From JBEKDJ01 sp050014415 (GTDB lineage Bacteria > Desulfobacterota > BSN033 > UBA1163): 24,559 bases of DNA. The translations under genes and the position numbers were made by a program. The notes under the pieces are model-generated. The model did no database searches. It had not been told where the DNA came from and was given only the letters and a program-made list of their open reading frames with translations. The stretch lies in assembly GCA_050014415.1 (NCBI GenBank), contig JBEKDJ010000036.1:1-24559 (forward strand), given 5' to 3'. Shown piece after piece: positions 1 through 8,400 of the stretch. Position 1 is the first letter of the stretch. Every line of letters begins with the position of its first letter.

Positions 1-526
1 ATCTTCTGCTGAGTGTCCTTTCAAGGGACTTCATTCTTCGAAGGTTCCTTGGATCTTGTAGCGGAGGATAGAGGTCCGGATTTGTCGTCATGAAGGTTAT
101 GGTTTTCCTCAAAGGCCTGCCTCCGATTTTCGTTGTGACATCCTTTAGGATGCCCTTTTTCTGGTTATCATGAATCCAGTCTGAAAAATAATGAAGCCGC
201 GAGCAGTACCCCTGCAACCGCCCTTTTCTGTAACGTATCTTCTTGAGTACTGTTTGAAAAGCTTCAAAAGATCTTTCCGGGGATTTTGCATGTCTTACCA
301 GGGCGACGACGTTTTCGACAAAAGTAAAACAGTCGAATTCTCTAAGATTGACAACCAGGTGCTCAGCCTTTTTCGCTTCGAGTGTGCCGGCCATATAAGG
401 CGCACCCAGAAAGAATTTCCCAGTCTCGAGCATGAGCTGACCAGGGAATGTTGCTAAGGGTTTCTTTTTATCCAGAAACCTCATCAGTTCTTCAAAAATC
501 CTTCGGTCCTGTCTCTGGCGATTCAA
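1..526 (-). CDS. DUF1460 amidase-like protein, partial (3' end beyond window)
   Basis: The minus strand is open from a TTG at 526 to the left edge, about 175 codons, with no stop. The translation matches the DUF1460 family (N-acetylmuramoyl-L-alanine amidase-like, NlpC/P60-like fold). A GAPYMAGTLE segment lies near residue 41-50, then LVVNLREFDCFTFVEN with the likely catalytic Cys66. GYCSRLHYFSDW carries the likely catalytic His112, followed by an IGGRPLRKTITFM segment. The start is set by an in-frame TGA immediately upstream and an AGGAGG site 4 nt before the TTG. The next candidate start is the ATG at residue 15. Family members usually carry a signal peptide; none is visible here, so the protein is either cytoplasmic or shortened at its 5' end. 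Family membership is fairly sure. The substrate is unknown, with peptidoglycan-type amide bonds inferred from the fold. Confidence 0.75.
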   Translation of the reverse strand, partial: MNRQRQDRRIFEELMRFLDKKKPLATFPGQLMLETGKFFLGAPYMAGTLEAKKAEHLVVNLREFDCFTFVENVVALVRHAKSPERSFEAFQTVLKKIRYRKGRLQGYCSRLHYFSDWIHDNQKKGILKDVTTKIGGRPLRKTITFMTTNPDLYPPLQDPRNLRRMKSLERTLSRR

Positions 527-914
527 AGTCCCTCCTCAGCAAACCGGCTTACGCCTATGTTATCTCTGTAATTCAACTTAGTCAACGATGTCTGGTGTCT
601 GAAGTCTGACCTCCTCGCCGAAGCTGCCTTCGCGAAGGGGCGACCCGCAGGCGAGTTCTTTGGCTGGCGAGAGTCCAGTGCCTGAAATGCGGTTGCTAGA
701 TTCCGAAGTTGAGTATCGATCTCTGATCGAGTAGAATACTCTCTGACCAGGCGGGAAGAGGGCACATGAAAATCAGGCACCCATTGAGCCCGGGGGTCCT
801 CAAGACCAAGGAAGGGGCCCTGGGACTCTTGGAAACAACCACATGTGTCCAATCGGCTAATGGAGACGCGGCCAAGGGCAGGCCGCAGGTCAACCGCGAC
901 CGGGGACGCATTTG
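527..914. other. Intergenic region without a gene
   Basis: This is the divergent gap between the DUF1460 gene and the small plus-strand gene. Reading frames in it have no recognisable protein character. The only structure seen is a perfect 12-bp palindrome, CCTTCGCGAAGG, at 627-638. It is flanked by TCGCC and GGCGA, which extend it into a longer potential hairpin. No convincing promoter hexamers were found. Confidence 0.5.
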
Positions 915-1409
915 ATGAGAATCTCGGATTTTATTCGAAGAGTTTTGATAGATGAATTCAAGGAAATTCAACAGGACGCTAGGCATCATTATGTTTCATT
1001 TGGCCTCATCTGTCAGGGAATAGAATTTCTTGGAGCTTGCCTTGACTCAGACGCTTTTTCAAACAAGGGCTTGAGCGCACCACGCTTCAGAAGGGCGATC
1101 GGTGATCTTTTTCCAACATCCTATCACAGATATAATCAGGGAAGTGGAAAGCCATTTGATCTGTACGAGAATCTTCGATGCAGCCTATTCCATGTTATCT
1201 TACCAGGGTCACGATTAGAACTCATCCGACGGTCTGAAGAGCCAACATTTAATGGTCATCATCTGGAAGTGAAGGAGATTGGAGGCATTAACAGACTCGT
1301 CTTAGTTTTGGAGGATCTATTTGATGATTACGAAAAAGCCTGCGAAGAGATCATTGCAAGGATTACAGATGGTCGTTTGAGTGGTTGGAAGTTTTCAGGA
1401 GACATGTGA
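915..1409 (+). CDS. Hypothetical protein with R-x4-H motif (possible HEPN-like)
   Basis: This frame encodes 164 residues from the ATG at 915; a TTG directly before it at 912 is less likely. A purine-rich GGGGA lies about 8 nt upstream. I do not recognise a named family with certainty. The protein is soluble and looks mostly helical, with an acidic C-terminal half (VLEDLFDDYEKACEEII). Around residues 83-93 it has LYENLRCSLFH, which contains R88-x4-H93. That matches the R-x4-6-H active-site pattern of HEPN ribonuclease domains. No nucleotidyltransferase (MNT) or other antitoxin gene lies beside it, so a toxin role is not supported by context. Codon use and the uninterrupted frame argue that it is real. 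Function is unknown. Confidence 0.6.
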   Translation: MRISDFIRRVLIDEFKEIQQDARHHYVSFGLICQGIEFLGACLDSDAFSNKGLSAPRFRRAIGDLFPTSYHRYNQGSGKPFDLYENLRCSLFHVILPGSRLELIRRSEEPTFNGHHLEVKEIGGINRLVLVLEDLFDDYEKACEEIIARITDGRLSGWKFSGDM

Positions 1410-1765
1410 TCAACCGGGCTATGAAGGGGTTCGGCCTGTGAAGCCTCTACGAGGGGCTCGGCCAAGGGGGTTGTTCCTAAGAGTCTCAGCACTATAAAGA
1501 CTGAGGGTGAGCAAAGAGACCATTCCTGTTGACAAGCCTCCCTTCATTCGTTAGTATTCATTCGATAATATAGCCTTATACAGAATACAATTCTACATAC
1601 AGAACTACCACACCACAGAATGGCGACTTGAACAAGCCAATGGTGAAACAGATGCCCACACAGAGCTGTAATCTGGCCTGTTGTGCGCAATGTCCTCGAT
1701 AGGGTGCCCAAGGCAATGGTAAATGGCAAACAGTCTAAAGATGGGAAAAAAGGGAGGAGGTTCCT
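1410..1765. other. Intergenic region, probable leader of the catabolic cluster
   Basis: About 355 bases carry no gene. The first part has a GC-rich fold, with CCTC and GAGG arms around 1446-1456 and no T-tract, which is only a weak terminator candidate for the preceding gene. The second part is AT-rich and contains a promoter candidate at 1529-1557 and a short palindrome at 1582-1594. A minus-strand frame from 1544 overlaps the start of the next gene and is judged a shadow. Confidence 0.4.
1529..1557 (+). promoter_or_regulatory. Candidate sigma-70-type promoter for the ligase-ior cluster
   Basis: A perfect -35 TTGACA is at 1529-1534, and after 17 bp there is TAGTAT at 1552-1557 (4 of 6 to TATAAT). 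The resulting leader to the ATG at 1766 would be about 200 nt. The palindrome AGAAT-ACA-ATTCT at 1582-1594 lies just downstream of the expected start point. It could be an operator, perhaps for the IclR-type regulator encoded in the cluster; that link is inference. Confidence 0.4.
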
Positions 1766-3373
1766 ATGAAAAATGGTCACTGGATGACGGCAAAAGATGT
1801 ATTGAGGCTGAATGCCTTCAAATGGCCAGCCAAAATAGGTATTAAGGATCTTCACAAGGCGTACACCTTCAAGCAGTGGAACGAGCGGGCATGCAGACTT
1901 GCCAACGCCCTTGCAGGCTTGGGCATGAAGAAAGGCGACAGATTTGCGGTCCTCGGGTACAACTGCGTGGAGTGGCTGGAGATCTATGCCGCTGCCGCGA
2001 AGGGCGGATTTATCTGTGTACCGATTATGTTCAGGCTTGCTGTGCCGGAGATGGAGTACAACATCAATCATAGCGAAGCGAAAGTTTTTATCGTTCAGGG
2101 GGGGAAAGACTCGAGAGGCGGCAAAGATTTTCCGTGGATAGATCAAGTCAATGGGATGAAAAAGAATCTCCATACCGTGGAGAAATTTGTCTCCTTCGCC
2201 GTGGATAATCCCCATTATGAGGGTTTCCTTTCCTATGAAGATGCAATTGCGGCGGCGAGTCCGGAAGAACCGGCAGCAAAAGTGGACGCCGATGACATCT
2301 GGGTCATCATGTACACAGGCGGTACCACAGGCAGGCCGAAAGGTGTCATGAAAAGCCATGCGTCCATGTTCGCACAATATCTGATCATGATCTACGATCA
2401 CCAGTTCAGTTTTGACGATATCACGCTCCTCGTCATGCCCTGCTGCCACATCAATTCGCTCAACTATTCCTTTGTCAACACCTGGGTGGGTGCAACGGTC
2501 ATGGCGTACAATATGGTCAGCTTTGACCCAGAAGACCTGCTCAAGACATTCTCTGATCACAAGGTTACCTTTACCTCCCTTGTCCCGACTCACTACATCA
2601 TGATGCTTTCTCTCCGCGACGAGGTGAAGAAGAAATACGATCTCACCTCCATCAAGAAACTACTCATCTCTTCGGCCCCTGCAAGAAAGGATACGAAGCT
2701 CGGCATTCTCAAAATGTTTCCCAATTCGAAGCTTGACGAAGCCTACGGCTCAACAGAGGCAGGTATCGTCACCGTATTGAGACCGGAGGAACAGCTCACA
2801 AAGCTCGGCTCCTGCGGCCGCGAGGTTATCGGCACAGATTTGATAAGGCTTTATGATGAGGAAGGAAATCTCATTACAAAACCGAATGGGGTGGGTGAGC
2901 TTTATTCGAGAAGCCCCATGATCTTCGAGGGGTATTGGAAAGAACCGGAAAAGACGGCAGCAGCTATGAAGGGTGAATATTTCAGCGCAGGGGATATGGC
3001 TTACAAGGACGAGGACGGGTATGTCTTCCTCGTTGACAGAAAATCAAACATGATCATTTCCGGTGGTGAGAATATCTTCCCATCCGAGGTGGAGAGCATT
3101 GTGGGCGGTCATCCAAAAGTCAAAGACGTGGCGGTCATCGGGGTACCTCACGAGAAGTGGGGTGAACAAGTCACTGCAGTTGTCGTGCTCCACCAGGGAC
3201 AGACGGCAACAGCGGAAGAGATATCGAGTTACTGCAAAGGCAAGATTGCCGGCATCAAAGTCCCGAAGAACGTCATCTTCATCAAGGATGACGATATGCC
3301 GAGGTCGGGTGCAGGCAAAATACTCCACAGGATGCTGAGAGAGAAATATGGCATGTGGAAAGACCAGCAATAA
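1766..3373 (+). CDS. AMP-forming acyl/aryl-CoA ligase (first)
   Basis: This 535-residue adenylate-forming enzyme activates a carboxylic acid with ATP to an acyl-AMP and transfers it to CoA. The ATP/phosphate loop is YTGGTTGRPKG at 183-193. The A5 motif YGSTEAG is at 327-333. GDMAYKDEDGYVFLVDRKSNMIISGGENIFPSEVE is the hinge and C-terminal region, and the A10 catalytic Lys is K518 in PRSGAGK. All key residues are present and the length is normal for the family. A strong GGGAGGAGG site precedes the ATG. It is the first gene of a plus-strand cluster with iorAB, an IclR-type regulator and a second ligase. The substrate cannot be read from sequence. An aromatic or branched-chain acid linked to the ior reaction is inferred from context; fadD-like fatty acid activation is the alternative. 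Confidence 0.9.
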   Translation: MKNGHWMTAKDVLRLNAFKWPAKIGIKDLHKAYTFKQWNERACRLANALAGLGMKKGDRFAVLGYNCVEWLEIYAAAAKGGFICVPIMFRLAVPEMEYNINHSEAKVFIVQGGKDSRGGKDFPWIDQVNGMKKNLHTVEKFVSFAVDNPHYEGFLSYEDAIAAASPEEPAAKVDADDIWVIMYTGGTTGRPKGVMKSHASMFAQYLIMIYDHQFSFDDITLLVMPCCHINSLNYSFVNTWVGATVMAYNMVSFDPEDLLKTFSDHKVTFTSLVPTHYIMMLSLRDEVKKKYDLTSIKKLLISSAPARKDTKLGILKMFPNSKLDEAYGSTEAGIVTVLRPEEQLTKLGSCGREVIGTDLIRLYDEEGNLITKPNGVGELYSRSPMIFEGYWKEPEKTAAAMKGEYFSAGDMAYKDEDGYVFLVDRKSNMIISGGENIFPSEVESIVGGHPKVKDVAVIGVPHEKWGEQVTAVVVLHQGQTATAEEISSYCKGKIAGIKVPKNVIFIKDDDMPRSGAGKILHRMLREKYGMWKDQQ

Positions 3374-3469
3374 CTGGTTTAGCTAATAGGATCGTCTAAG
3401 GAGCCGCCCCTTTCATCCCGAGCTGAGGCATATTATGGAGAATCAGGAATCAGACCGAAAGGAGAATGA

Positions 3470-5290
3470 ATGAAGAAGATATTGCAGGGTAATGAAGCAA
3501 TCGCCAGAGGTGCCTGGGAGGCTGGTGTGATCGTGGGGGCCGCCTATCCCGGGACACCGAGCAGCGAGATTATGGCCGAGTTATCCAAGTACAAGGAGAT
3601 CTACACGGAATGGTCACCGAACGAGAAAGTGGCGATGGAGGTCGCCCACGGGGCTTCTCTTGCTGGCGGAAGAGCCATGGCTTGCATGAAGCACGTGGGG
3701 TTGAACGTCGCTGCCGACCCCTTCATGACTATTTCTTATACGGGCGTGAAAGGTGGCTTGGTCATTGTTGTGGCCGATGATCCGGGCCAGCATAGTTCTC
3801 AGAATGAACAGGATAGCAGAAACTGGACCCGTTTTGGAAAGGTCCCCATGCTCGAACCGGCTGATTCTGAGGAATGCAAGGATTTTACGAAGGTTGCTTT
3901 CGAAATGAGTGAGCGGTTCGATACCCCCGTACTCCTGAGAAGTGAGACCAGGGTTTCCCACTGCGATTCCCCTGTGGAATTGGGTGAGAGAAAAGAATCG
4001 ATTCTTCAAAGGGGCCTTGACCGGAAAGAGACGCCAAAACTCGTGATGGTACCCATGTATGCAAAAGTGCGGCGGGTTGCCGTCGAAGAAAGGATAGCAA
4101 AACTCTCTGCCTACGCGGATACGGATTTCCCCTATCATTCTATGGAAATCAATGATCCGTCCATAGGATTCATCTCGTCCGGGGTCTCCTATCTCTATAC
4201 GAAAGAGGTTTTCCCGCAGTACTCCTTCTTGAAGCTGGGCATGGTGTGGCCATTACCAGCGAAAATGATCGCGGCATTCTTCAAAAAGGTTAAGAAGGTG
4301 ATTGTGGTAGAGGAGCTTGACCCTTTTCTGGAAACAGAGATCAAAGCCATGGGCTACAAGGTGAGGCATGGCAAGGACCTGATCCCGGCAATCGGTGAGA
4401 TCTCACCGAGTATCATCGAACAGTCACTCATGAAGGCCGTGGAAGGCAAGAGATATAAGGCCCCCAAGGTGTGGATCAAGCCGGAAGACCTGCCGAAAAG
4501 ACCGCCGAACCTATGTGCCGGTTGCTCTCACAGGCCATTGTTCTATGCCCTCAAAAAGCTCGGGCTCTACGTGTTCGGTGATATCGGCTGTTATGCCCTG
4601 GCAGTCTCACCGCCGCTCTCCGCCATGCACGCTTCAACGTGCATGGGTGCTGGTGTCGGCGGTGCCTATGGTGCAGGAAAAGTTCTCGGCAAGGACGGGC
4701 TTGGGAAGATTTGTGCCGTTCTCGGTGACTCGACGTTCTTGCATTCCGGTATCACCCCTCTCATGGACGCCGTGTACAATAAAGGCTATTCCACTACGAT
4801 TATTCTGGATAACAGGACGACTGCCATGACAGGACAACAGGAGCACCCCGGAACAGGATATACGATACAAAGTGAACCTGCAACGATGATCGACTATGAG
4901 CAATTAGCCAGGGCAGTCGGTGTCCAGCACGTGAAAAAGGTCGATCCCTATCGGGTGAACGAGACAATGGAAGTGATCAGAGAAGAGGTGAACAGGGACG
5001 GCGCATCGGTCATCATCACAAAGAACAGCCCCTGTATGCTGCTCCGCAGGGCTAAACCTTCAGAGAAATTCAAGGCCGGATTGTATGTGATTGACACCGA
5101 CAAGTGCAGGGGCTGCAAGGTTTGCCTTGAGATCAACTGCCCCGCGATGAGCTGGCAGGAAGGTGCAGGCCAGACAAAAGACGGCCATAAGCGGAAAGGA
5201 ACCGTATTCATCAACAAAGATCAGTGCGTTGGCTGCGAGGTCTGTGCTCAGATCTGCAAGTTCGAAGCCATTGGTCCGGGCACAAAGTGA
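3470..5290 (+). CDS. iorA: Indolepyruvate:ferredoxin oxidoreductase, alpha subunit
   Basis: The 606-residue large subunit of IOR oxidatively decarboxylates aryl-2-oxo acids (indolepyruvate, phenylpyruvate) to aryl-acetyl-CoA and reduces ferredoxin. The N-terminal half is the pyrimidine-binding and transketolase-like region (AAYPGTPSSEIMAEL near 24-38). The TPP-binding region has CAGCSHRPLFYAL near 348-360. Around 415-450 it carries GDSTFLHSG followed by IILDNRTTAMTG, the GDS...N pattern that holds Mg-TPP. The C-terminus is a two-cluster ferredoxin domain, CRGCKVCLEINCP and CVGCEVCAQICKF, for two [4Fe-4S] clusters. Length is typical. AAGGAG lies just before the ATG. It is followed after 11 nt by iorB. 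The enzyme is oxygen-sensitive, consistent with an anaerobe. Confidence 0.95.
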   Translation: MKKILQGNEAIARGAWEAGVIVGAAYPGTPSSEIMAELSKYKEIYTEWSPNEKVAMEVAHGASLAGGRAMACMKHVGLNVAADPFMTISYTGVKGGLVIVVADDPGQHSSQNEQDSRNWTRFGKVPMLEPADSEECKDFTKVAFEMSERFDTPVLLRSETRVSHCDSPVELGERKESILQRGLDRKETPKLVMVPMYAKVRRVAVEERIAKLSAYADTDFPYHSMEINDPSIGFISSGVSYLYTKEVFPQYSFLKLGMVWPLPAKMIAAFFKKVKKVIVVEELDPFLETEIKAMGYKVRHGKDLIPAIGEISPSIIEQSLMKAVEGKRYKAPKVWIKPEDLPKRPPNLCAGCSHRPLFYALKKLGLYVFGDIGCYALAVSPPLSAMHASTCMGAGVGGAYGAGKVLGKDGLGKICAVLGDSTFLHSGITPLMDAVYNKGYSTTIILDNRTTAMTGQQEHPGTGYTIQSEPATMIDYEQLARAVGVQHVKKVDPYRVNETMEVIREEVNRDGASVIITKNSPCMLLRRAKPSEKFKAGLYVIDTDKCRGCKVCLEINCPAMSWQEGAGQTKDGHKRKGTVFINKDQCVGCEVCAQICKFEAIGPGTK

Positions 5291-5301
5291 GGAGGCGAGC
5301 C

Positions 5302-5901
5302 ATGATAGAGAACGGCAGAGTGACAAACATATTCTTATCGGGTGTTGGCGGTCAGGGTACGATCCTCGCGAGCAATATCCTGGGTGAAGTCTTCCTCAAA
5401 GCCGGGTACGACGTGAAGAAGTCTGAGGTTCACGGCATGGCCCAGAGGGGGGGAGATGTGACCACCCACTTCAGATTCGGGAAAAAGGTTTACTCGCCCC
5501 TGATCAAGTACGGCGACGTCGACTTTCTCATCTCCTTTGAGCTGCTCGAAGCTTTGCGATATGTCAACTGGGTGAAGCCGGAAGGAAAGATCATTATTAA
5601 TAAACAGGCGATTCTGCCACCTGCCGTCAGTCTTGGACAGATGGAGTATCCCGGGGACATTGAAAAAACCTTCAAGAAATACTTCAAAGATCACGCCTGG
5701 ATCATCAACGGACAGGAGATCGCGAGGAAGCTCGGCAATATCCAGGCCGCGAACGTCGTCCTCATTGGCGCCTTCTCCAATTTCTTCCCGGAATTCAAGG
5801 AGGAGCAGTGGACCGGCGCGATACAGGCACTGCTGGCGACAAAACTCCATGAGCTTAACATCAAGGCTTTCTATGAAGGAAGAAAGGCCCTTGAGAGGTG
5901 A
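5302..5901 (+). CDS. iorB: Indolepyruvate:ferredoxin oxidoreductase, beta subunit
   Basis: This 199-residue gamma-type subunit of the 2-oxoacid:ferredoxin oxidoreductases partners IorA. The N-terminal SGVGGQGTILASNIL and the later EVHGMAQRGGDVTTHFRFG are hallmark segments of the family. The same frame is open upstream into iorA (to 5224), but the ATG at 5302 is chosen. It has a GGAGG site 7-8 nt before it, and the translation then begins directly at the conserved N-terminal strand. iorA ends 11 nt upstream and the regulator starts 6 nt downstream, so translation is probably coupled. Confidence 0.93.
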   Translation: MIENGRVTNIFLSGVGGQGTILASNILGEVFLKAGYDVKKSEVHGMAQRGGDVTTHFRFGKKVYSPLIKYGDVDFLISFELLEALRYVNWVKPEGKIIINKQAILPPAVSLGQMEYPGDIEKTFKKYFKDHAWIINGQEIARKLGNIQAANVVLIGAFSNFFPEFKEEQWTGAIQALLATKLHELNIKAFYEGRKALER

Positions 5902-5907
5902 GGGAAG

Positions 5908-6738
5908 GTGGTCCACCCGGACAAGAAACAGCCAAAGACGAAATCTGAATATACCGGCTTGGTCCCGGCAGTTGATCAGGCATCAAGAATCCTTCTCTGT
6001 CTCGCCAAAAGCCCTTCCCTGAAGGTGAACCTGACCGATATCTGCAAGCGTGTTGGGATACACAAGAGCAAGGGGTACACCATTCTCAATACGCTTCAGA
6101 AGTATGGTCTGGTGCTGAAAGATCCTTCAGGAAAAACATACTCTCTGGGACTCGGACTGATCTCCCTCTCCCGAAGGGTTCTGGATAACTTAAATTATAG
6201 TGACGGTGCAGATCCCATTCTTGAGATGCTTGCAGCAAAGACCCACAGCACGGCCCTCTTCGGTATTATCAATGGTGGGAATGTCTTTGTTGTTGCGAAG
6301 CAAGAAGCAGATCAGCTGATCAGCGTCACCATTCGGCTGGGGTACCGGTTCAATATCACCCACGGGGCGCACGGAAAGGCCATCGTCGCCTTTCTGCCGA
6401 AGGAGGAGCGAGAAAGAATTCTGAAGCAGAATAAGCTCTTCTTTCATGGCGATCATTTGAAGCTGGATCGTGACAGACTGAACACCGAACTTGAGCGATG
6501 CAGAGAGATTGGCTTTGCAGTCGATATGGGCCAATTGCACGCCGGTCTCAATATCATCGCCTCCCCTGTTTTCGACTCACAGGAGAGGCTGATCGGATCC
6601 ATGTTCATCATGGGGACCTTTCCTGAATCATGTGTTCAGGAATATGGTTCCATGGTGGCCGAGAGTGCCAGGAAGTTTTCCTCTCTACTTGGCGCGGACG
6701 TTAGACAGATTTATGAAAAGTCTGCAAAAGAGGAATAA
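5908..6738 (+). CDS. IclR-family transcriptional regulator
   Basis: The 276-residue protein has the two-part IclR plan. An N-terminal winged helix-turn-helix spans roughly residues 15-75 (ASRILLCLAKSP, then VNLTDICKRVGIHKSKGYTIL). A GAF-like effector-binding domain follows from about 95 onward, with SVTIRLGYRFNITHGAHGKAIVAF and a C-terminal LNIIASPVFDSQERLIGSM. The start is a GTG 6 nt after the iorB stop, with GAGG just upstream, so it is cotranscribed with the enzymes. IclR regulators often control catabolic operons for aromatic or short-chain acids. Control of this cluster is inferred from position, and the ligand is not identifiable. Confidence 0.9.
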   Translation: MVHPDKKQPKTKSEYTGLVPAVDQASRILLCLAKSPSLKVNLTDICKRVGIHKSKGYTILNTLQKYGLVLKDPSGKTYSLGLGLISLSRRVLDNLNYSDGADPILEMLAAKTHSTALFGIINGGNVFVVAKQEADQLISVTIRLGYRFNITHGAHGKAIVAFLPKEERERILKQNKLFFHGDHLKLDRDRLNTELERCREIGFAVDMGQLHAGLNIIASPVFDSQERLIGSMFIMGTFPESCVQEYGSMVAESARKFSSLLGADVRQIYEKSAKEE

Positions 6739-6819
6739 GTGGACGGATGGGCAGAATCGTTGGGTTGGGTATGCCACAACCTCGTCTGATTATTTTTGAA
6801 TCATCATCAGGGGGAGCAA

Positions 6820-8400
6820 ATGACTGATATTCATATTCACGTAGGGGAGATGCTGGCCAGAAATGCCAGGATGTATCCTGATGACATCGCTCTTGTCGAA
6901 AGGATACCGGCGGAAAAGAAGAGGACCACGATCACATGGAGGAAATTCGACGAGCGTGCAAACCGGTTTGCAAACGCGCTTTTGGTTCAAGGGGTTAAGA
7001 AAGGCAACAAGGTCATGCACCTCATGAATAATTCGATTGACTGGCTCATCGCCTATTTCGGTATCATTCGGACAGGCGCATGGGTTGTGCCCCTCAACTT
7101 CCGCTTCACAAGCGATGACATTCAATATTGTTCCGATGTGGCAGAGCCGGACATTTTTGTATTTGGTGGAGAATTCGGAGACAGGATAGAGCCGATCCGA
7201 AAGAGACTCTCTTCTGTCAAACACTTTATCTGCGCTGGAGAGAAGATCCCTCCTTACGCGGAATCATTTTCTCAGGTCCTTGCCGGGGCGCCTCCCACGC
7301 CCCTTGGAGTGCGCATCACCTTTGACGACCCCTGCGGGCTTTATTTTACCTCCGGGACAACGGGTCAGCCAAAACCGATCCTGTTGACCCACCTGAACAT
7401 GGCCAATGCCTGTTACACTGAGAACATCCACCACTTCCAGACGAAGAAGGATATCTTCATTCTCATCCCACCCCTCTATCACACGGGCGCGAAGATGCAC
7501 TGGTTCGGGAGCCTTGTCGTGGGGGGGGCTGCCGTGATACTGAGAGGTGTTTCGCCAGAATGGACTCTGGAAGCCGTGAGTGAGGAAGGGGGTACGATTG
7601 TCTGGCTTCTTGTACCCTGGGCCCAGGATATACTGGTGAAACTGGATAGCGGGGAACTGAAACTGAAGGATTACAGGCTTTCCCAATGGCGTCTGATGCA
7701 CATAGGGGCGCAGCCGGTTCCACCTTCCCTGATTATCCACTGGAAAAAGTATTTCCCTGACATGGCCTATGACACAACCTATGGTTTGAGTGAAAGCACG
7801 GGTCCGAATTCTGTGCACCTGGGGATTGAGAACATCCATAAGGTCGGGGCGATCGGGCGGCCGGGATTCAACTGGGAGGTCCGTATTGTAGACGAGGCAG
7901 GAAAGGATGTCAGCCTCGGAAAGACGGGCGAGATCCTCCTTCGCGGGAACGGGGTGATGCGAGAGTATTACAAGAACCCCGAAGCAACGGCCCAAGCATT
8001 AAAAGATGGATGGCTCTATACGGGAGATATGGCGAGACAAGATGAAGATGGTTTTATCTATATCGTGGACAGAAAGAAAGATGTCATCATCACAGGCGGT
8101 GAAAATGTCTTCCCCGTTGAAGTCGAAAACTTCCTCCATACACACCCGAGCGTGAAGGATGCAGCCGCGATTGGCTACCCGGACGAGCGAATGGGTGAAC
8201 TGGTTGCCATTGTGGTTGATGTGGTTCCTGGTAAATCACTCGGCGAAGAAGAGATTCTTCAATACTGTGAGAAATTGCCGAAATACAAGCGGCCCCGCAA
8301 GGCCTTTCTCGGCGAGATTCCCCGGAATCCTACCGGCAAGATAGAGAAGACAAAGCTAAGGAAGAGGTATATCGGCAGAGAAGAAGCATTCAAGGTCTGA
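6820..8400 (+). CDS. AMP-forming acyl/aryl-CoA ligase (second)
   Basis: A second adenylate-forming CoA ligase, 526 residues from the ATG at 6820. That start has GGGGGAG 4 nt upstream; an in-frame TTG at 6796 is rejected because it lacks such a site. The phosphate loop is YFTSGTTGQPKP at 175-186. The A5 segment is TYGLSESTG, the hinge is GDMARQDEDGFIYIVDRKKD followed by ITGGENVFPVEVE, and the A10 Lys is K507 in PRNPTGK. It is clearly diverged from the first ligase of the cluster in the substrate-binding middle part, so the two likely activate different acids. It lies 81 nt after the IclR-type gene and closes the cluster. The substrate is unknown. Confidence 0.9.
   Translation: MTDIHIHVGEMLARNARMYPDDIALVERIPAEKKRTTITWRKFDERANRFANALLVQGVKKGNKVMHLMNNSIDWLIAYFGIIRTGAWVVPLNFRFTSDDIQYCSDVAEPDIFVFGGEFGDRIEPIRKRLSSVKHFICAGEKIPPYAESFSQVLAGAPPTPLGVRITFDDPCGLYFTSGTTGQPKPILLTHLNMANACYTENIHHFQTKKDIFILIPPLYHTGAKMHWFGSLVVGGAAVILRGVSPEWTLEAVSEEGGTIVWLLVPWAQDILVKLDSGELKLKDYRLSQWRLMHIGAQPVPPSLIIHWKKYFPDMAYDTTYGLSESTGPNSVHLGIENIHKVGAIGRPGFNWEVRIVDEAGKDVSLGKTGEILLRGNGVMREYYKNPEATAQALKDGWLYTGDMARQDEDGFIYIVDRKKDVIITGGENVFPVEVENFLHTHPSVKDAAAIGYPDERMGELVAIVVDVVPGKSLGEEEILQYCEKLPKYKRPRKAFLGEIPRNPTGKIEKTKLRKRYIGREEAFKV

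Noticed and set aside
627..638. Palindrome CCTTCGCGAAGG as a REP element or terminator
   Set aside because: It occurs once in the window, has no T-tract and no REP-type neighbour, so no class can be assigned.
1544..2593. Long minus-strand frame of about 349 codons overlapping the first CoA ligase
   Set aside because: The opposite strand encodes a ligase with all catalytic motifs. The minus frame shows no domain and has codon use typical of an antisense shadow.
7264..7995. Minus-strand frame of about 243 codons inside the second CoA ligase
   Set aside because: It lies fully within a well-supported gene, with no recognisable motif and no ribosome site.
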